From CAWDZK01 sp963807005 (GTDB lineage Bacteria; Actinomycetota; Actinomycetes; JACCUZ01), in NCBI GenBank assembly GCA_963807005.1, contig CAWDZK010000006.1, positions 186,001 through 250,000 of the forward strand: a DNA stretch of 64,000 bases. Reading direction: 5' to 3'. Each line of letters opens with the position of its first letter. The stretch's first letter is position 1. Of this stretch, positions 42,804 to 52,577 are shown one piece after another. The translations under genes and the position numbers were made by a program. The notes under the pieces were generated by a model. It was not told the origin of the DNA, made no database searches, and saw only the letters and a list, made by a program, of their open reading frames with translations.

Positions 42804-45680
42804 ATGAGCTGTCCCGGGTGCGGGGCGGTCTGCGGCGGGGCCGCCAGGTTCTGCGAGCAGTGCGGGCTCCCGTTGCCGTCGACCTGCCCTGGCTGCGGCA
42901 GGCCTCGAGTCGCTGCCGCGCGGTTCTGCGCCGACTGCGGCACACCCCTCTCACCGGCGACGCAGGTGCTCGCGCCCGGCTCGGACCAGCACCTGGCCGT
43001 GGACTGGCCGGTCAGTGCTCACGTGGCCGAGCGGCGCCTGGTGTCGGTGCTGTTCGCCGACCTGGTCGGCTTCACCCAGCTGTCCGAGTCGCGCGACCCC
43101 GAGGACGTGCGCGAGCTCCTCAGCCGCTACTTCGACGTCTGCCGCGCGGTCGTGGTCCGCCACGGCGGAGTCGTGGAGAAGTTCATCGGCGATGCGGTGA
43201 TGGCCGTCTGGGGTGCGCCGGTCGCCAACGAGGACGACGCGGAGCGGGCGGTGCGCGCGGCGCTGGAGCTCGTTGCCGCGGTCGGCGCGATGGGGGAGGA
43301 CCTCGGTGCTCCTGACCTGCGCCTGCGTGCCGGGGTCCTCACCGGTGAAGCGGCGGTCAACCTCGGCGCCAACGGCCAGGGCCTGGTGGCGGGCGACCTC
43401 GTGAACACGGCGAGCCGGGTCCAGGCGGTGGCGGCACCGGGCGCGGTGCTCGTCGGGGAGGCGACGCGCCGTGCCACCGACGCCGCCGTGCGCTACGAGC
43501 CGGCCGGGACCCACGTGCTCAAGGGAAAGGCCGAGCCGCTGCCGCTGTACCGCGCCCTGCAGGTGGTGGCCACCCGCAGCGGTGCGCAGCGGGTCGAAGG
43601 CCTGGAGGCGCCGTTCGTCGGCCGGGACCGCGAGCTGCGCATGCTCAAAGACCTCTTCCACGCCAGCGCCGACCGCAGCACCTCGCAGCTGGCGACTGTC
43701 ACTGGCATCGCCGGCATCGGGAAGTCCCGGCTGTCCTGGGAGTTCGAGAAGTATCTCGACGGTCTCGCCGGCGACGTGCTGTGGCACCGCGGTCGCTGCC
43801 TGTCCTACGGGGACGGTGTCACCTACTGGGCGCTGGCCGACATGATGCGGATGCGGATCGGTGTGGTCGAAGGTGAGCCGTCCGACGCCGTCTCGGCCAA
43901 GCTCTCGAATGCTGTCGCCCGGTACGTCTCGGACGCCGCCGAGCGCCGGTGGGTCGAGCCGCGGCTGGGTCAGCTACTGGGAGTGGACGACCGGGTCACC
44001 TCCGCACAGGACGACCTGTTCGCCGCCTGGCGGCTGTTCGTGGAGCGGATGTCCGATGTCGCACCTGTGATCCTGGTCTTCGAGGACCTGCACTGGGCCG
44101 ACTCCTCGATGCTCGACTTCGTCGACTACCTGCTCGAGTGGTCGCGCGGCCACTCGATCTTCGTCCTGGGTCTCACCCGCCCCGAGCTGGTGGAGCGGCG
44201 GCCCACCTGGGGGGCGGGCCGCAGGAACTTCAGCTCGCTCTCCTTGGACCCGCTGGCCCCGGCCGCCATGGAACAGCTGTTGGCCGGTCTGGTGCCTGGT
44301 CTTCCCGACCCGGTGGCCCAGACGATCCTCTCCAGGGCCGAGGGAATCCCGTTGTACGCCGTCGAGACGGTGCGCATGCTGATCGACCAGGGGCTGCTCG
44401 AGCAGGCGGACGGCGGCTACCGGCCGACCGGACCGATCGTCGACCTCAAGGTGCCCGAGACGCTGCACGGCCTGATTGCCGCAAGGCTGGACGGACTCAC
44501 ACCCACCGAACGTGACTTGGTCGAGGACGCCGCCGTGCTGGGCAAGTCCTTCACGCCGATGGCGCTGGCGGCGGTCACGGGTCTGTCGCTCGACCAGCTG
44601 CAGCCGTTGCTCCTGGCCCTGGTGCGCCGTGAGGTGCTGACCTTGACCAGTGACCCGCGGTCGCCCGAGCGTGGGCAGTACGAGTTCGTCCAGGACCTGT
44701 TGCGCCGGGTGGCCTACGAGACCTTGTCCCGGCACGACCGGCGGGCGAAGCACCTGGCCGTGGCCGGCCAGCTCGAGGCCGAGCAGGACGCCGACTACGA
44801 CGTCGTGGAGCTGATCGCGGCGCACCTGGTCGCTGCCATGCAGGCGGTCCCCGATGCCCCGGACGCGGCGGAGACCCGTCGTCGGGCCCGAGAGATGTTG
44901 CTGCGAGCGGCCGACCGAGCCGCGTCGTTGGCGGCGCCCGCCGAGTCACTGCGCTATCTCGCCCAGGCCCTCGAGCTGACCGATGACGTGCTCGGACGGG
45001 CCAGGTTGGGGGAGCGAGCCGGGCAGGCCGCCGCAACGGCGGGGCGGATGGACGACGCCCACGCCCACATGACCCGAGCCATTGCCGGCTTCGAGTCGCA
45101 GGGCGAGGTCCATGCCGCGGCCCGGGTCTCCGCGCGGCTGGCCGAGGTCGACTTCTACACCGACCGGTTGTCCGCGGCCGTGGCCCGGATGGACGGCGCA
45201 CTGCGCGTGCTCGCGTCCGACCCGGTGGATGCCGACATCGCTGCTGCCCGGGCGCAGATGGGACGCCTGCTGTTCTGGGTCGGGCGCTCCGAGGACGCGG
45301 CGGCGCACCTCGAGGTCGCCCTGACCGCCGCCGAGCGGCTCGGTCTGAAGGAGACCTTGGCGCAGGCCCTCAACACCAAGAGCATCGTCCTGCTCGCGCG
45401 GCGGCGCCCGACCGAGTCGGACGCCCTGCTGGAGAAGGCGCTGAGCGTGGCACTGGCTGACGACCTGCACGAGGCTGCCCTGCGGGCCTACTTCAACCTG
45501 GCCGAGCGCAAGGGGGACACCGGCCAGATCGACGACGCGATCGAGATGTACCGGGTCGGCCTGGCCCTGGCGCGGCGGGTCGGCGACACGTTCTACGACC
45601 GGCGATGCGGGCGGGCACCATCACGCCCCTTCTCGTCGTGGGTAGATGGGACGAGGCACTGGCTGTGGCCGAGGCCGTGA
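42804..45680 (+). CDS. Class III adenylate/guanylate cyclase with zinc ribbons, AAA ATPase and TPR regions; 3' end frameshifted
   Basis: About 958 residues from the ATG at 42804 (a GTG-type start at 42693 in frame would add 37 unconserved residues). Two zinc ribbons (Cys3-Cys6-Cys17-Cys20, Cys28-Cys31-Cys42-Cys45) come first. A class III cyclase domain follows, with metal Asp in LFADLVGFTQLSE and VEKFIGDAVMAVWGAP. Next is an AAA domain (Walker A GIAGIGKSR, Walker B ILVFEDLHWAD), then TPR-like helices. The family normally ends later: after GDTFYD the frame is lost near 45600, and the true continuation is found in other frames to 45897. The last 20-odd residues here (from RRCGRAP) are frameshift product. 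Confidence 0.85.
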   Translation: MSCPGCGAVCGGAARFCEQCGLPLPSTCPGCGRPRVAAARFCADCGTPLSPATQVLAPGSDQHLAVDWPVSAHVAERRLVSVLFADLVGFTQLSESRDPEDVRELLSRYFDVCRAVVVRHGGVVEKFIGDAVMAVWGAPVANEDDAERAVRAALELVAAVGAMGEDLGAPDLRLRAGVLTGEAAVNLGANGQGLVAGDLVNTASRVQAVAAPGAVLVGEATRRATDAAVRYEPAGTHVLKGKAEPLPLYRALQVVATRSGAQRVEGLEAPFVGRDRELRMLKDLFHASADRSTSQLATVTGIAGIGKSRLSWEFEKYLDGLAGDVLWHRGRCLSYGDGVTYWALADMMRMRIGVVEGEPSDAVSAKLSNAVARYVSDAAERRWVEPRLGQLLGVDDRVTSAQDDLFAAWRLFVERMSDVAPVILVFEDLHWADSSMLDFVDYLLEWSRGHSIFVLGLTRPELVERRPTWGAGRRNFSSLSLDPLAPAAMEQLLAGLVPGLPDPVAQTILSRAEGIPLYAVETVRMLIDQGLLEQADGGYRPTGPIVDLKVPETLHGLIAARLDGLTPTERDLVEDAAVLGKSFTPMALAAVTGLSLDQLQPLLLALVRREVLTLTSDPRSPERGQYEFVQDLLRRVAYETLSRHDRRAKHLAVAGQLEAEQDADYDVVELIAAHLVAAMQAVPDAPDAAETRRRAREMLLRAADRAASLAAPAESLRYLAQALELTDDVLGRARLGERAGQAAATAGRMDDAHAHMTRAIAGFESQGEVHAAARVSARLAEVDFYTDRLSAAVARMDGALRVLASDPVDADIAAARAQMGRLLFWVGRSEDAAAHLEVALTAAERLGLKETLAQALNTKSIVLLARRRPTESDALLEKALSVALADDLHEAALRAYFNLAERKGDTGQIDDAIEMYRVGLALARRVGDTFYDRRCGRAPSRPFSSWVDGTRHWLWPRP

Positions 45681-45897
45681 CACGCGACGCGCGTCGGGTC
45701 GACCACGTCTACGGCGGCGATCACCGGGCGGAGCTGGCGGGCATGTGCTCGACGCGGGGCGACCTGACGAGGTGGGCGCCCTGCTCGCCCAGGCGCAGCC
45801 GGTGTTCGTGGCGCTGTCGGCGAAGCCGGCGCTGGACCGGCTGGAGCGGGTGACGCCGAGCCCCGGCTCCCCCGTGCTGCCCATGCCCGCGGGCTGA
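45600..45897 (+). pseudogene. Frameshifted 3' remnant of the cyclase-ATPase gene
   Basis: In the second frame, from 45605, RAGTITPLLVVGRWDEALAVAEAVTRDARRVDHVYGGDHRAEL continues the TPR region. In the first frame, from about 45740, HVLDAGRPDEVGALLAQAQPVFVALSAKPALDRLERV continues to a TGA at 45895. Two single-base-type shifts, one near 45600 and one near 45740, therefore separate a once continuous C-terminus. There is no start codon with a ribosome site for an independent gene. Confidence 0.7.
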
Positions 45898-45901
45898 CGG
45901 C

Positions 45902-47554
45902 TCAGCTCGGGTCGAGGGTGGGCAGGTCGTCGGAGTCGACGATCCGGTAGGCGTAGCCCTGCTCGGCGAGGAACCGCTGCCGGTGCGCGGCGAAGTCCTG
46001 GTCGACCGTGTCGCGAGCGGTGACGGCGTAGAACCGGGCGGTGCGCCCGTCCGCCTTCGGTCGCAGCACCCGGCCGAGCCGCTGCGCCTCCTCCTGCCGT
46101 GAGCCGAAGGTGCCCGACACCTGGATCGCCACCGCTGCCTCGGGCAGGTCGATGGAGAAGTTGGCCACCTTGGACACGACCAGCAGCGACACCTCGCCGG
46201 TGCGGAACGCCTGGAACAGCCGCTCCCGTTCCTTGACGGTCGTGTCGCCCTTGATGACCGGGGCGTCCAGCCGCTCGCCGAGGTCGTCGAGCTGGTCGAG
46301 GTACTGACCGATGACGAGCACCTGGTCGGATCGGTGCCGCTCGACCAGCTGCTCGACCACCCGCGTCTTCGACGGCGTGCAGGAGGCGAACCGGTACCGC
46401 TCCTCCGGCTCCGCTGTCGCGTACGCGAGCCGCTCCGAGTCGGTGAGCGTCACCCGCACCTCGACGCAGTCGGCCGGCGCGATCCAGCCCTGCGCCTCGA
46501 TGTCCTTCCACGGGGCGTCGTAGCGCTTGGGACCGATCAGGGAGAACACGTCGCCCTCGCGGCCGTCCTCGCGCACCAGCGTCGCGGTCAGGCCGAGCCG
46601 GCGTCGCGCCTGCAGGTCTGCGGTCATCCGGAAGATCGGCGCGGGCAGCAGGTGCACCTCGTCGTAGACGACCAGGCCCCAGTCGCGCGCGTCGAGCAGC
46701 TCGAGGTGGGTGTAGACGCCCTTCCGGCGGGTCGTCATCACCTGGTACGTCGCGATGGTGACCGGCCGGACCTCCTTGCGGGCACCGGAGTACTCGCCGA
46801 TCTCCTCGTCGGTGAGCGAGGTCCGCTTGAGCAGCTCGTGCCGCCACTGCCGGGCGGACACCGTGTTGGTGACCAGGATCAGCGTGGTCGCGCCCGCCTG
46901 CGCCATCGCGGCCGCACCGACGATCGTCTTGCCGGCCCCGCACGGAAGCACCACGACGCCGGAGCCGCCGTGCCAGAAGCCGTCGACCGCCTCCTGCTGG
47001 TAGGCCCGCATGGCCCAGCCGTCCTCGCGCAGCGAGATCGCGTGCGCCTCGCCGTCGACGTACCCGGCGAGGTCCTCGGCCGGCCAGCCGAGCTTCAGCA
47101 GCACCTGCTTGAGGTGGCCCCGCTCCGAGGGGTGCACCACCACCGTGTCCGGGTCGACCCGGGTGCCGACCAGCGGGCTGACCTTCTTGGACCGCACGAC
47201 CTCCTCGAGCACCGCCCGGTCGGTGGTGATGAGGACCAGCCCGTGCACCGGGTGCTTCTCCAGCCGCAGCCTTCCGTAGCGGGCCATCGTGTCCGCGACG
47301 TCGACCAGCAGCGCGTGCGGCACGGCGTAGCGCGAGTAGCGCAGCAGGACGTCGACGACCTGCTCCGCGTCGTGGCCGGCCGCGCGGGCGTTCCAGAGGC
47401 CGAGCGGGGTGAGCCGGTAGGTGTGCACGTGCTCGGGGGAGCGCTCCAGCTCGGCGAACGGCGCGATCGCCCGGCGGCAGTCACCGGACAGCTCGTGGTC
47501 GACCTCGAGCAGGAGGGTCTTGTCGGACTGCACGATCAGGGGGCCATCAGTCAT
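45902..47554 (-). CDS. DNA repair helicase XPB (superfamily 2)
   Basis: A 550-residue XPB helicase. The N-terminal domain (TDGPLIVQSDKTLLLEVDHELSGDCRRAIAPFAELERSPEHVHTYRLTPLGLWNARAAG) is typical of bacterial XPB. Walker A is PCGAGKTIVG, the DEVH box is YDEVHLLPAPIFRMTADLQARRRLGLTATLVREDGREGDVF, and the motif VI region is QEEAQRLGRVLRPK. It unwinds DNA 3' to 5' and has been linked to repair. It converges on the frameshifted cyclase gene. Its usual partner, an XPB-associated protein, is 5 kb away at 52.8 kb. Confidence 0.95.
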   Translation of the reverse strand: MTDGPLIVQSDKTLLLEVDHELSGDCRRAIAPFAELERSPEHVHTYRLTPLGLWNARAAGHDAEQVVDVLLRYSRYAVPHALLVDVADTMARYGRLRLEKHPVHGLVLITTDRAVLEEVVRSKKVSPLVGTRVDPDTVVVHPSERGHLKQVLLKLGWPAEDLAGYVDGEAHAISLREDGWAMRAYQQEAVDGFWHGGSGVVVLPCGAGKTIVGAAAMAQAGATTLILVTNTVSARQWRHELLKRTSLTDEEIGEYSGARKEVRPVTIATYQVMTTRRKGVYTHLELLDARDWGLVVYDEVHLLPAPIFRMTADLQARRRLGLTATLVREDGREGDVFSLIGPKRYDAPWKDIEAQGWIAPADCVEVRVTLTDSERLAYATAEPEERYRFASCTPSKTRVVEQLVERHRSDQVLVIGQYLDQLDDLGERLDAPVIKGDTTVKERERLFQAFRTGEVSLLVVSKVANFSIDLPEAAVAIQVSGTFGSRQEEAQRLGRVLRPKADGRTARFYAVTARDTVDQDFAAHRQRFLAEQGYAYRIVDSDDLPTLDPS

Positions 47555-47656
47555 TCCGGGCCCCCCGCGGAGGTACGAGCGCAGCGAGCGGCTTCCTGGC
47601 GTGGTCGGTCACCGGGCCATTGTCCGTCATCCCGGCGCGCCCGCCGGCCGGGCCGG

Positions 47657-50600
47657 TCAGGGCTCGACGTAGAGCCCGAGGACCTCGATCCGCACCGCCA
47701 CCGGCCCGCCTCGCCCGGCGAGCTGGAGGCGCCCGCCCCGGCCGACCGGGACGATCACCTCGTTCGTGGCTGCCAGACCGCGGTAGGCGACCAGGACGGG
47801 ACGCCGCAGGCACCGCAGCTCATCCAGGCCGGCGTGACAGACCGCCACCGGTGAACGCCGCCGGCCGGGGTCGGCCGTCACCCGCAGCCGGACCGCCACC
47901 GGATGCTGGGCCCGCAGCGCCCTGGGCAGGCGCCAGGTCGTCGCGGCCGCGGCCGGGACCGGCACGGTGGCGGTCGCACCGGCGGGCACCAGCACCGGGC
48001 CACTGGCGTCGGTGACGAACCAGCCGACGACGTCCAGCCGGACCCGGGCCGCCGCACCGCCCGCGTGCAGCATGATCCCGCCGGGGCCGAGCTCGACGAC
48101 GGTGAAGGCCGCGCTCGCGCGCCGCGGGACGGTGTCCAGCACGGGGTGCTCCCGGCAGAGGGACCTGCGCGAACCCGCCGGGCAGACCGACAGGGTGGCG
48201 GTGCGGGCCCGGCCGACCCCGACCAGGTTCACGGCGACGGCCGTCGCGCTCGGGGGCGCGGCCAGGTCGACGTCCAGGGTGCGGCCCCTGCGCAGGGTCG
48301 TGGTCTTGAGCACCCGCCGGGCCCGGTCCAGCGGCCGGAGCGTGGCGCCCGGCGGCTCGACGACGTGGGTCGCGGTGGGCGACCGCGCCCCGGTGAAGGC
48401 CTTCGTGGCGGGGCGGTACCGCGCCGTCAGCACGTGCGTGCCGACGCCGAGGTTGCGCATCGTCCTGGTGGCGACCCCGTCCACCAGTGGCACCCATCGC
48501 CCTCGGCGGTCCGGCCCGTCGAAGAACCGCACCCTGCCGGTCGGGAGACCCGAGCCGCTGCGCACCGTGGCCTCGAGCTGCACGCGGTCGCGCCCGTACG
48601 ACGGGGACGGTGCCACGGTCAGCGCCACCGTCGTCGCGCGGCGGGAGGCACCTCCCTGGACGGCCTGAGCCACCACCTCGACGGCGCGCGTGGCCCGGCT
48701 GCTGCCGCCGCCGTTCGTCGCCGTGAGGGTCACGGTGTAGGTCCCCGGTGCGGTGTAGACGTGCTGCGCGGACGCGGTGGTGGCCGGCGCGGAGCCGTCG
48801 CCGAAGTCCCACTGCCACGAGGTCGCGGCCGGCGTGGAGGTGTCGGTGACGGTGACCGTCAGCGGGGCCGGACCGGTTGCCGGCGACGTAGAGAACGACG
48901 CGACCGGCGGCGTCACGGGCGGCACGACGGCGTGGCCGACCGGTGGGGAGGTGCTGCCGGCGAGCAGGGCGGTGCCCGGGGTGAACGCTGCCGTCAGGCT
49001 GTGGTCCCCCACCGCCAGGGCGGTCGTCGTGAGCGAGGCGGCCGCACCGGACAGGCTCACGGGGGAGCCGAGCGGGGCGCCGCCGTCGAGGAACGTCACC
49101 GTGCCGGACGGGACGGGCAGGCCGGGGCCCGTCGTCACCGTCGAGGTCAGGGTCACCGGCTCGCCCGGTGCTGTGCCGGCGCTGGACTGCTCCAGCGTCG
49201 TCGACGTCGCTGCCGGGGTCACCACGACGGTCTGCTTCGCGGTGACCGTGCCGGCCTGGTAGGTCGCCGACAGCTCCACCACATGGCTGCCGGGGGTGGT
49301 GTAGGTGTGGCTCCGTGCCGAGCCGGTCGCGGTCGGGCTGCCGTCGCCGAAGTCCCAGCGCAGGCTGCTCGGTCCTCCGGTGGACGTGCTGCTGAACTGC
49401 ACGGTGAGTGGCAGCGGGCCGGACGTCGCGCTGGTGGTGAACTGGGCCACCTGGGCGGCGCGCGGACAGTCGCTGCCGCCGAGGCAGCCGTGCAGGTAGG
49501 TCCAGGGGCTGGTGTCCTGGTCGCTGGCGAGCACCATCAGCCCGGTCTGGCCGTCGACCGGGTCCCGGGTGGACGTCGCGTCGTTGATCGCCGGGTGGTC
49601 GTTGCTCTTGATGAACAGCTCGCCCTTGGTCGCGCTGCCGAAGTCGAGCGTGTCCAGCGGCGCCACCCGCCGGTACACGTTGCCGCCTCCCACGTTGCTG
49701 AAGAGCACCTGGGCCTGCTGGTGCTCCTCGTCGATGACCAGGGTCGGCCGGGTCATCGCATGGCCGACGTTCGAGACGTTGCGGTGCGCGGTGTTGCCGG
49801 GGTTGCGCCAGCTGCCCGAGGGCGTGCGCTCCAGGATCGCGATCAGGGGGTCGGCGGAGTTCTTGGGTGTCGCGTCGTTCCGGCTGCTCTTCACCGCGGC
49901 CAGCACCCGGCCGTCCGACGTGCTGCGCACGCTGATGTGGTTGTCGCTCACCAGTGGGCCCGCCCAGGCGGTCTCGACGTCGCTCTTTGTGCCCCATCCG
50001 CCGTTCCTGTTGTCGGGGTTGGCCGCGAAGTAGAACCCGCCGTGGTCGGCGTTCCACAGGACGCCGACGCCGGAGCCGAGCGGGGTGACCACCGCGACGT
50101 CGTCCTGGCCGCTCGTCGCTCCCGGCGTCCCCGCCTGCGGCTTCTGGCCGGACGACAGGTCCAGCGGTTGCGGCACCGAGAAGCTCGTGCCGCGGCTGGT
50201 CGAGGACATCGTCCACACCGCGTCGGACTGGGTGTAGGCGACCCAGATGCGGCTCCCCTGCTTGGTCAGGGTGGCGAACCGCACGCCGACGGCGCCGGTG
50301 TCGTACTGGCTCTCCCGCGTGTACGTGGGGGAACTTCCGCCCGCGAAGGCGAGCCGGAAGACCCGCACCGGTGCGCTCGCACCGGCATCCGAGGACACGA
50401 CGTAGACGTCGTTGCCGTCCTGCAGCGTGTCCATGTGCGCGTTCGCGCGGGTGTCGACCTCGACGCCCGTCGACGTCCAGTCCTGGCCGTCCAGCCGGTG
50501 CACCAGCCAGCGACCCGACGACCCGGAGTCGGGCCGGAACATGATGCTCCACCAGTGGCCGGCGTGGAACCACAGCTTGCTCTGGGTGTGCAGCGAGGTC

Positions 50601-50803
50601 GCGTCGGTGGGGCCGCCCGAGACCTGGTAGCCGAAGTCGACGAACCCCGGACCGGGGTTGGCGTCAGTGGCGCCGGACGCCGCGGGGGCACCGAGCACCA
50701 GGCCCCCGGCGACGAGGGCGACGGCCAGGCCGAAGGCCGCGAACCCGCGCCGACGTGCGCCGGTTGCCCGGTGCCTCCCCGCGCGTCCGGTCCTCGCCCA
50801 CAT
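47657..50803 (-). CDS. Secreted protein with PKD and Ig-like repeats
   Basis: About 1048 residues from the ATG at 50803. A twin-Arg-like charged start with a hydrophobic signal peptide ends at APAASGATDA. About 400 residues of a propeller-like domain follow (WFHAGHWWSIMFRPDSG; TYLHGCLGGSDCPRA). After that come a PKD domain (LRWDFGDGSPTATGSARSHTYTTPGSHVVELSATY), an Ig-like repeat (SGTVTFLDGGAPLGSP), a second PKD domain (WQWDFGDGSAPATTASAQHVYTAPGTYTVTLTATN), a second Ig-like repeat (GRVRFFDGPDRRG) and a C-terminal domain with two GWF..DASGPVLVPAGATATVPV-like segments. It is a probable surface or secreted adhesive or carbohydrate-binding protein; no catalytic motif was recognised. Confidence 0.82.
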   Translation of the reverse strand: MWARTGRAGRHRATGARRRGFAAFGLAVALVAGGLVLGAPAASGATDANPGPGFVDFGYQVSGGPTDATSLHTQSKLWFHAGHWWSIMFRPDSGSSGRWLVHRLDGQDWTSTGVEVDTRANAHMDTLQDGNDVYVVSSDAGASAPVRVFRLAFAGGSSPTYTRESQYDTGAVGVRFATLTKQGSRIWVAYTQSDAVWTMSSTSRGTSFSVPQPLDLSSGQKPQAGTPGATSGQDDVAVVTPLGSGVGVLWNADHGGFYFAANPDNRNGGWGTKSDVETAWAGPLVSDNHISVRSTSDGRVLAAVKSSRNDATPKNSADPLIAILERTPSGSWRNPGNTAHRNVSNVGHAMTRPTLVIDEEHQQAQVLFSNVGGGNVYRRVAPLDTLDFGSATKGELFIKSNDHPAINDATSTRDPVDGQTGLMVLASDQDTSPWTYLHGCLGGSDCPRAAQVAQFTTSATSGPLPLTVQFSSTSTGGPSSLRWDFGDGSPTATGSARSHTYTTPGSHVVELSATYQAGTVTAKQTVVVTPAATSTTLEQSSAGTAPGEPVTLTSTVTTGPGLPVPSGTVTFLDGGAPLGSPVSLSGAAASLTTTALAVGDHSLTAAFTPGTALLAGSTSPPVGHAVVPPVTPPVASFSTSPATGPAPLTVTVTDTSTPAATSWQWDFGDGSAPATTASAQHVYTAPGTYTVTLTATNGGGSSRATRAVEVVAQAVQGGASRRATTVALTVAPSPSYGRDRVQLEATVRSGSGLPTGRVRFFDGPDRRGRWVPLVDGVATRTMRNLGVGTHVLTARYRPATKAFTGARSPTATHVVEPPGATLRPLDRARRVLKTTTLRRGRTLDVDLAAPPSATAVAVNLVGVGRARTATLSVCPAGSRRSLCREHPVLDTVPRRASAAFTVVELGPGGIMLHAGGAAARVRLDVVGWFVTDASGPVLVPAGATATVPVPAAAATTWRLPRALRAQHPVAVRLRVTADPGRRRSPVAVCHAGLDELRCLRRPVLVAYRGLAATNEVIVPVGRGGRLQLAGRGGPVAVRIEVLGLYVEP

Positions 50804-50963
50804 CGCCAAACCCCCGGTGCACGAACCTGCCCACTGTCTGACTCCTGACGCTAACCGGACATTCGCGAGGCGCTATCGGACGATCGGGCCATGCCCCGTC
50901 ACGATGCGTAGCGATGGATAGACGTTCCGTCATCAGGACCTGCCCCGGCTACCGTGTCCGCCG

Positions 50964-51947
50964 ATGTCCAGCGCCTTCACCGATCGGCCGGTCTTCGTGC
51001 TCGGCTGCCCGCGCTCGGGCACCACCCTGCTCACCCTGATGCTGAGCAGCCACTCCCGGATCGCGATCCCCCCGGAGACCCGCTTCCTGCTCCCGGTGTT
51101 CCGGCGGGCCCGGTCCTTCGGCGACCTCGGGGCGACCGCGAACCGGCGGCGTCTCGCGCGGTCGGTCGTGCGCCGCCGGGGCACCAAGTTCGCCCACCTC
51201 GGTCTCGACCCGGAGCGGGTGAAGAAGGCCGTTGTGGCCGGGCCCCCGACACTGGGGTCGGCACTGGCGGCGCCGTACCGGCTGTACGCCGACGACCGGG
51301 GCAAGGTGCGGTGGGGCGACAAGCGGCCCGGCTACGTCCGCAACGTCGGGGTGATCCGGGCGCTGTTCCCCGACGCGCAGATCGTGCACCTCGTAAGGGA
51401 CCCGCGCGACTGCGTCGGGTCGCTCAAGCGCATGCGCTGGTGGCGGCACGGCACCGTGGGGGCGGTGGCGACCTGGGTGCAGGCCGTCGACTCGGCCCGC
51501 GCCGCGCATCGGCGGCTGCCGGCCGGCACCTTCCACGAGCTGCGCTACGAGGACCTGGTCGCCGACCCGCGGGGCGAGCTGGAGCGGCTGTGCGCCTTTC
51601 TCGGCGAGGAGTTCGAGGAGGCGATGCTGTCTCCGCAGGCCGAGGCCGCCCGGCTGCCGGAGCGGCAGCGCGGCCGCTGGCACCGCGAGACCCAGCGCGA
51701 GGTCGGTGGCCAGCGCGTCGGCCGGTACGCCGAGGTGCTCGACGCCGAGGAGGTGGCGCTGGTGGAACGTGTCGCGGGTACCCGGATGCGACGGCTCGGC
51801 TACGACGTCGAGGGGCGGCCCCCCGTACCGCCGCGGCTGCTGCTGCGCTACGCCCGCACGATCGCCCGGCTGCGGCTGCAGACCGCGGTGACCGCCCGGC
51901 GCGACGCCCGGATCGCTGCGGCCGCCGGGCCGGTCGCCTACCGCTGA
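50964..51947 (+). CDS. Sulfotransferase family protein (first paralogue)
   Basis: A 327-residue PAPS-dependent sulfotransferase-fold protein. FVLGCPRSGTTLLTLML is the 5'-phosphosulfate loop, IVHLVRDPRDCVGSL carries the 3'-phosphate Arg, and HELRYEDLVADPRGELERLCAFLGEEF is the conserved downstream block. It would move sulfate from PAPS to an unknown hydroxyl or amine acceptor. TACCGT (50950-50955) is 8 nt before the ATG, so it is probably leaderless. A close paralogue is encoded at 55.4 kb. Confidence 0.9.
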   Translation: MSSAFTDRPVFVLGCPRSGTTLLTLMLSSHSRIAIPPETRFLLPVFRRARSFGDLGATANRRRLARSVVRRRGTKFAHLGLDPERVKKAVVAGPPTLGSALAAPYRLYADDRGKVRWGDKRPGYVRNVGVIRALFPDAQIVHLVRDPRDCVGSLKRMRWWRHGTVGAVATWVQAVDSARAAHRRLPAGTFHELRYEDLVADPRGELERLCAFLGEEFEEAMLSPQAEAARLPERQRGRWHRETQREVGGQRVGRYAEVLDAEEVALVERVAGTRMRRLGYDVEGRPPVPPRLLLRYARTIARLRLQTAVTARRDARIAAAAGPVAYR

Positions 51948-51966
51948 CGCGGCCGGGCTGCCGGCC

Positions 51967-52422
51967 TCAGCTCCCCGGGTGCTCGGCGGCCCGCAACCGG
52001 GCGGTCATCACCCGCAGCATCGGCACGGCGATCTCCGGATGGGTCTCGAGCAGCTCGTGGAAGGTCCACTTCGCCAGCGCGAACGTCGTCATGCCGCCGT
52101 CGCCGGCGACGACGTCGGCCGAGCGCGGCTTGCCGTCGATGAGCGACACCTCGCCGAAGTAGTCGCCCGGGCCGAGGGTCGCGTGCGGTACGCCGTCGAC
52201 GCTGGCGGTGGCGCTGCCGGACCGGACGACGTGCATCTCCACGCCCTTCGCCGAGAACGAGCGGAACCCGCCGACCTCCTCGCCCTCCGCGAGGACCTGC
52301 TCGCCCGGCCCGAAGGTCTCCTCGCGGCCGGACTCGGCGATGCGCCGCAGCAGCTTCTGGTCGAGTCCTTCGAACAGGTCGACCTTCGCCAGGACGGCGG
52401 CGAGCTCGTCAGCAGCACCCAT
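51967..52422 (-). CDS. Cyclic nucleotide-binding domain protein
   Basis: A 151-residue protein made essentially of one cNMP-binding domain: LAKVDLFEGLDQKLLRRIAESGREETFGPGEQVLAEGE, a variant phosphate cassette (LGPGDYFGEVSLIDGKPRSADVVA) and a C-terminal helix. There is no DNA-binding domain, so it is not a CRP-type regulator; a ligand-sensing partner role is more likely. The ATG at 52422 has a GGAGGTGG site and a TAGGTT -10 about 35 bp upstream. It converges on the first sulfotransferase gene, 19 bp apart. The cyclase at 42.8 kb could supply its ligand. Confidence 0.85.
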   Translation of the reverse strand: MGAADELAAVLAKVDLFEGLDQKLLRRIAESGREETFGPGEQVLAEGEEVGGFRSFSAKGVEMHVVRSGSATASVDGVPHATLGPGDYFGEVSLIDGKPRSADVVAGDGGMTTFALAKWTFHELLETHPEIAVPMLRVMTARLRAAEHPGS

Positions 52423-52577
52423 GGTCCACCTCCACGCAGGAACTCCGTGGCCGCAACCTAGGGCCGACCGGTGCCTCGGCACATCGGTCCGGCGGCAGTC
52501 GATGGAATCCGTAGGGACGGGAAGTGCCCCAAACCCCCACAGGCCGGACGCCGCCGGACTGCCGACGACCGCCCGGG

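Noticed and set aside
45605..45853. Independent small gene after the cyclase
   Set aside because: Its sequence continues the TPR region of the cyclase protein in another frame, and it has no ribosome site.
47903..50848. 981-codon plus-strand open frame
   Set aside because: Antisense to the PKD/Ig-repeat protein, whose signal peptide and domains are clear.
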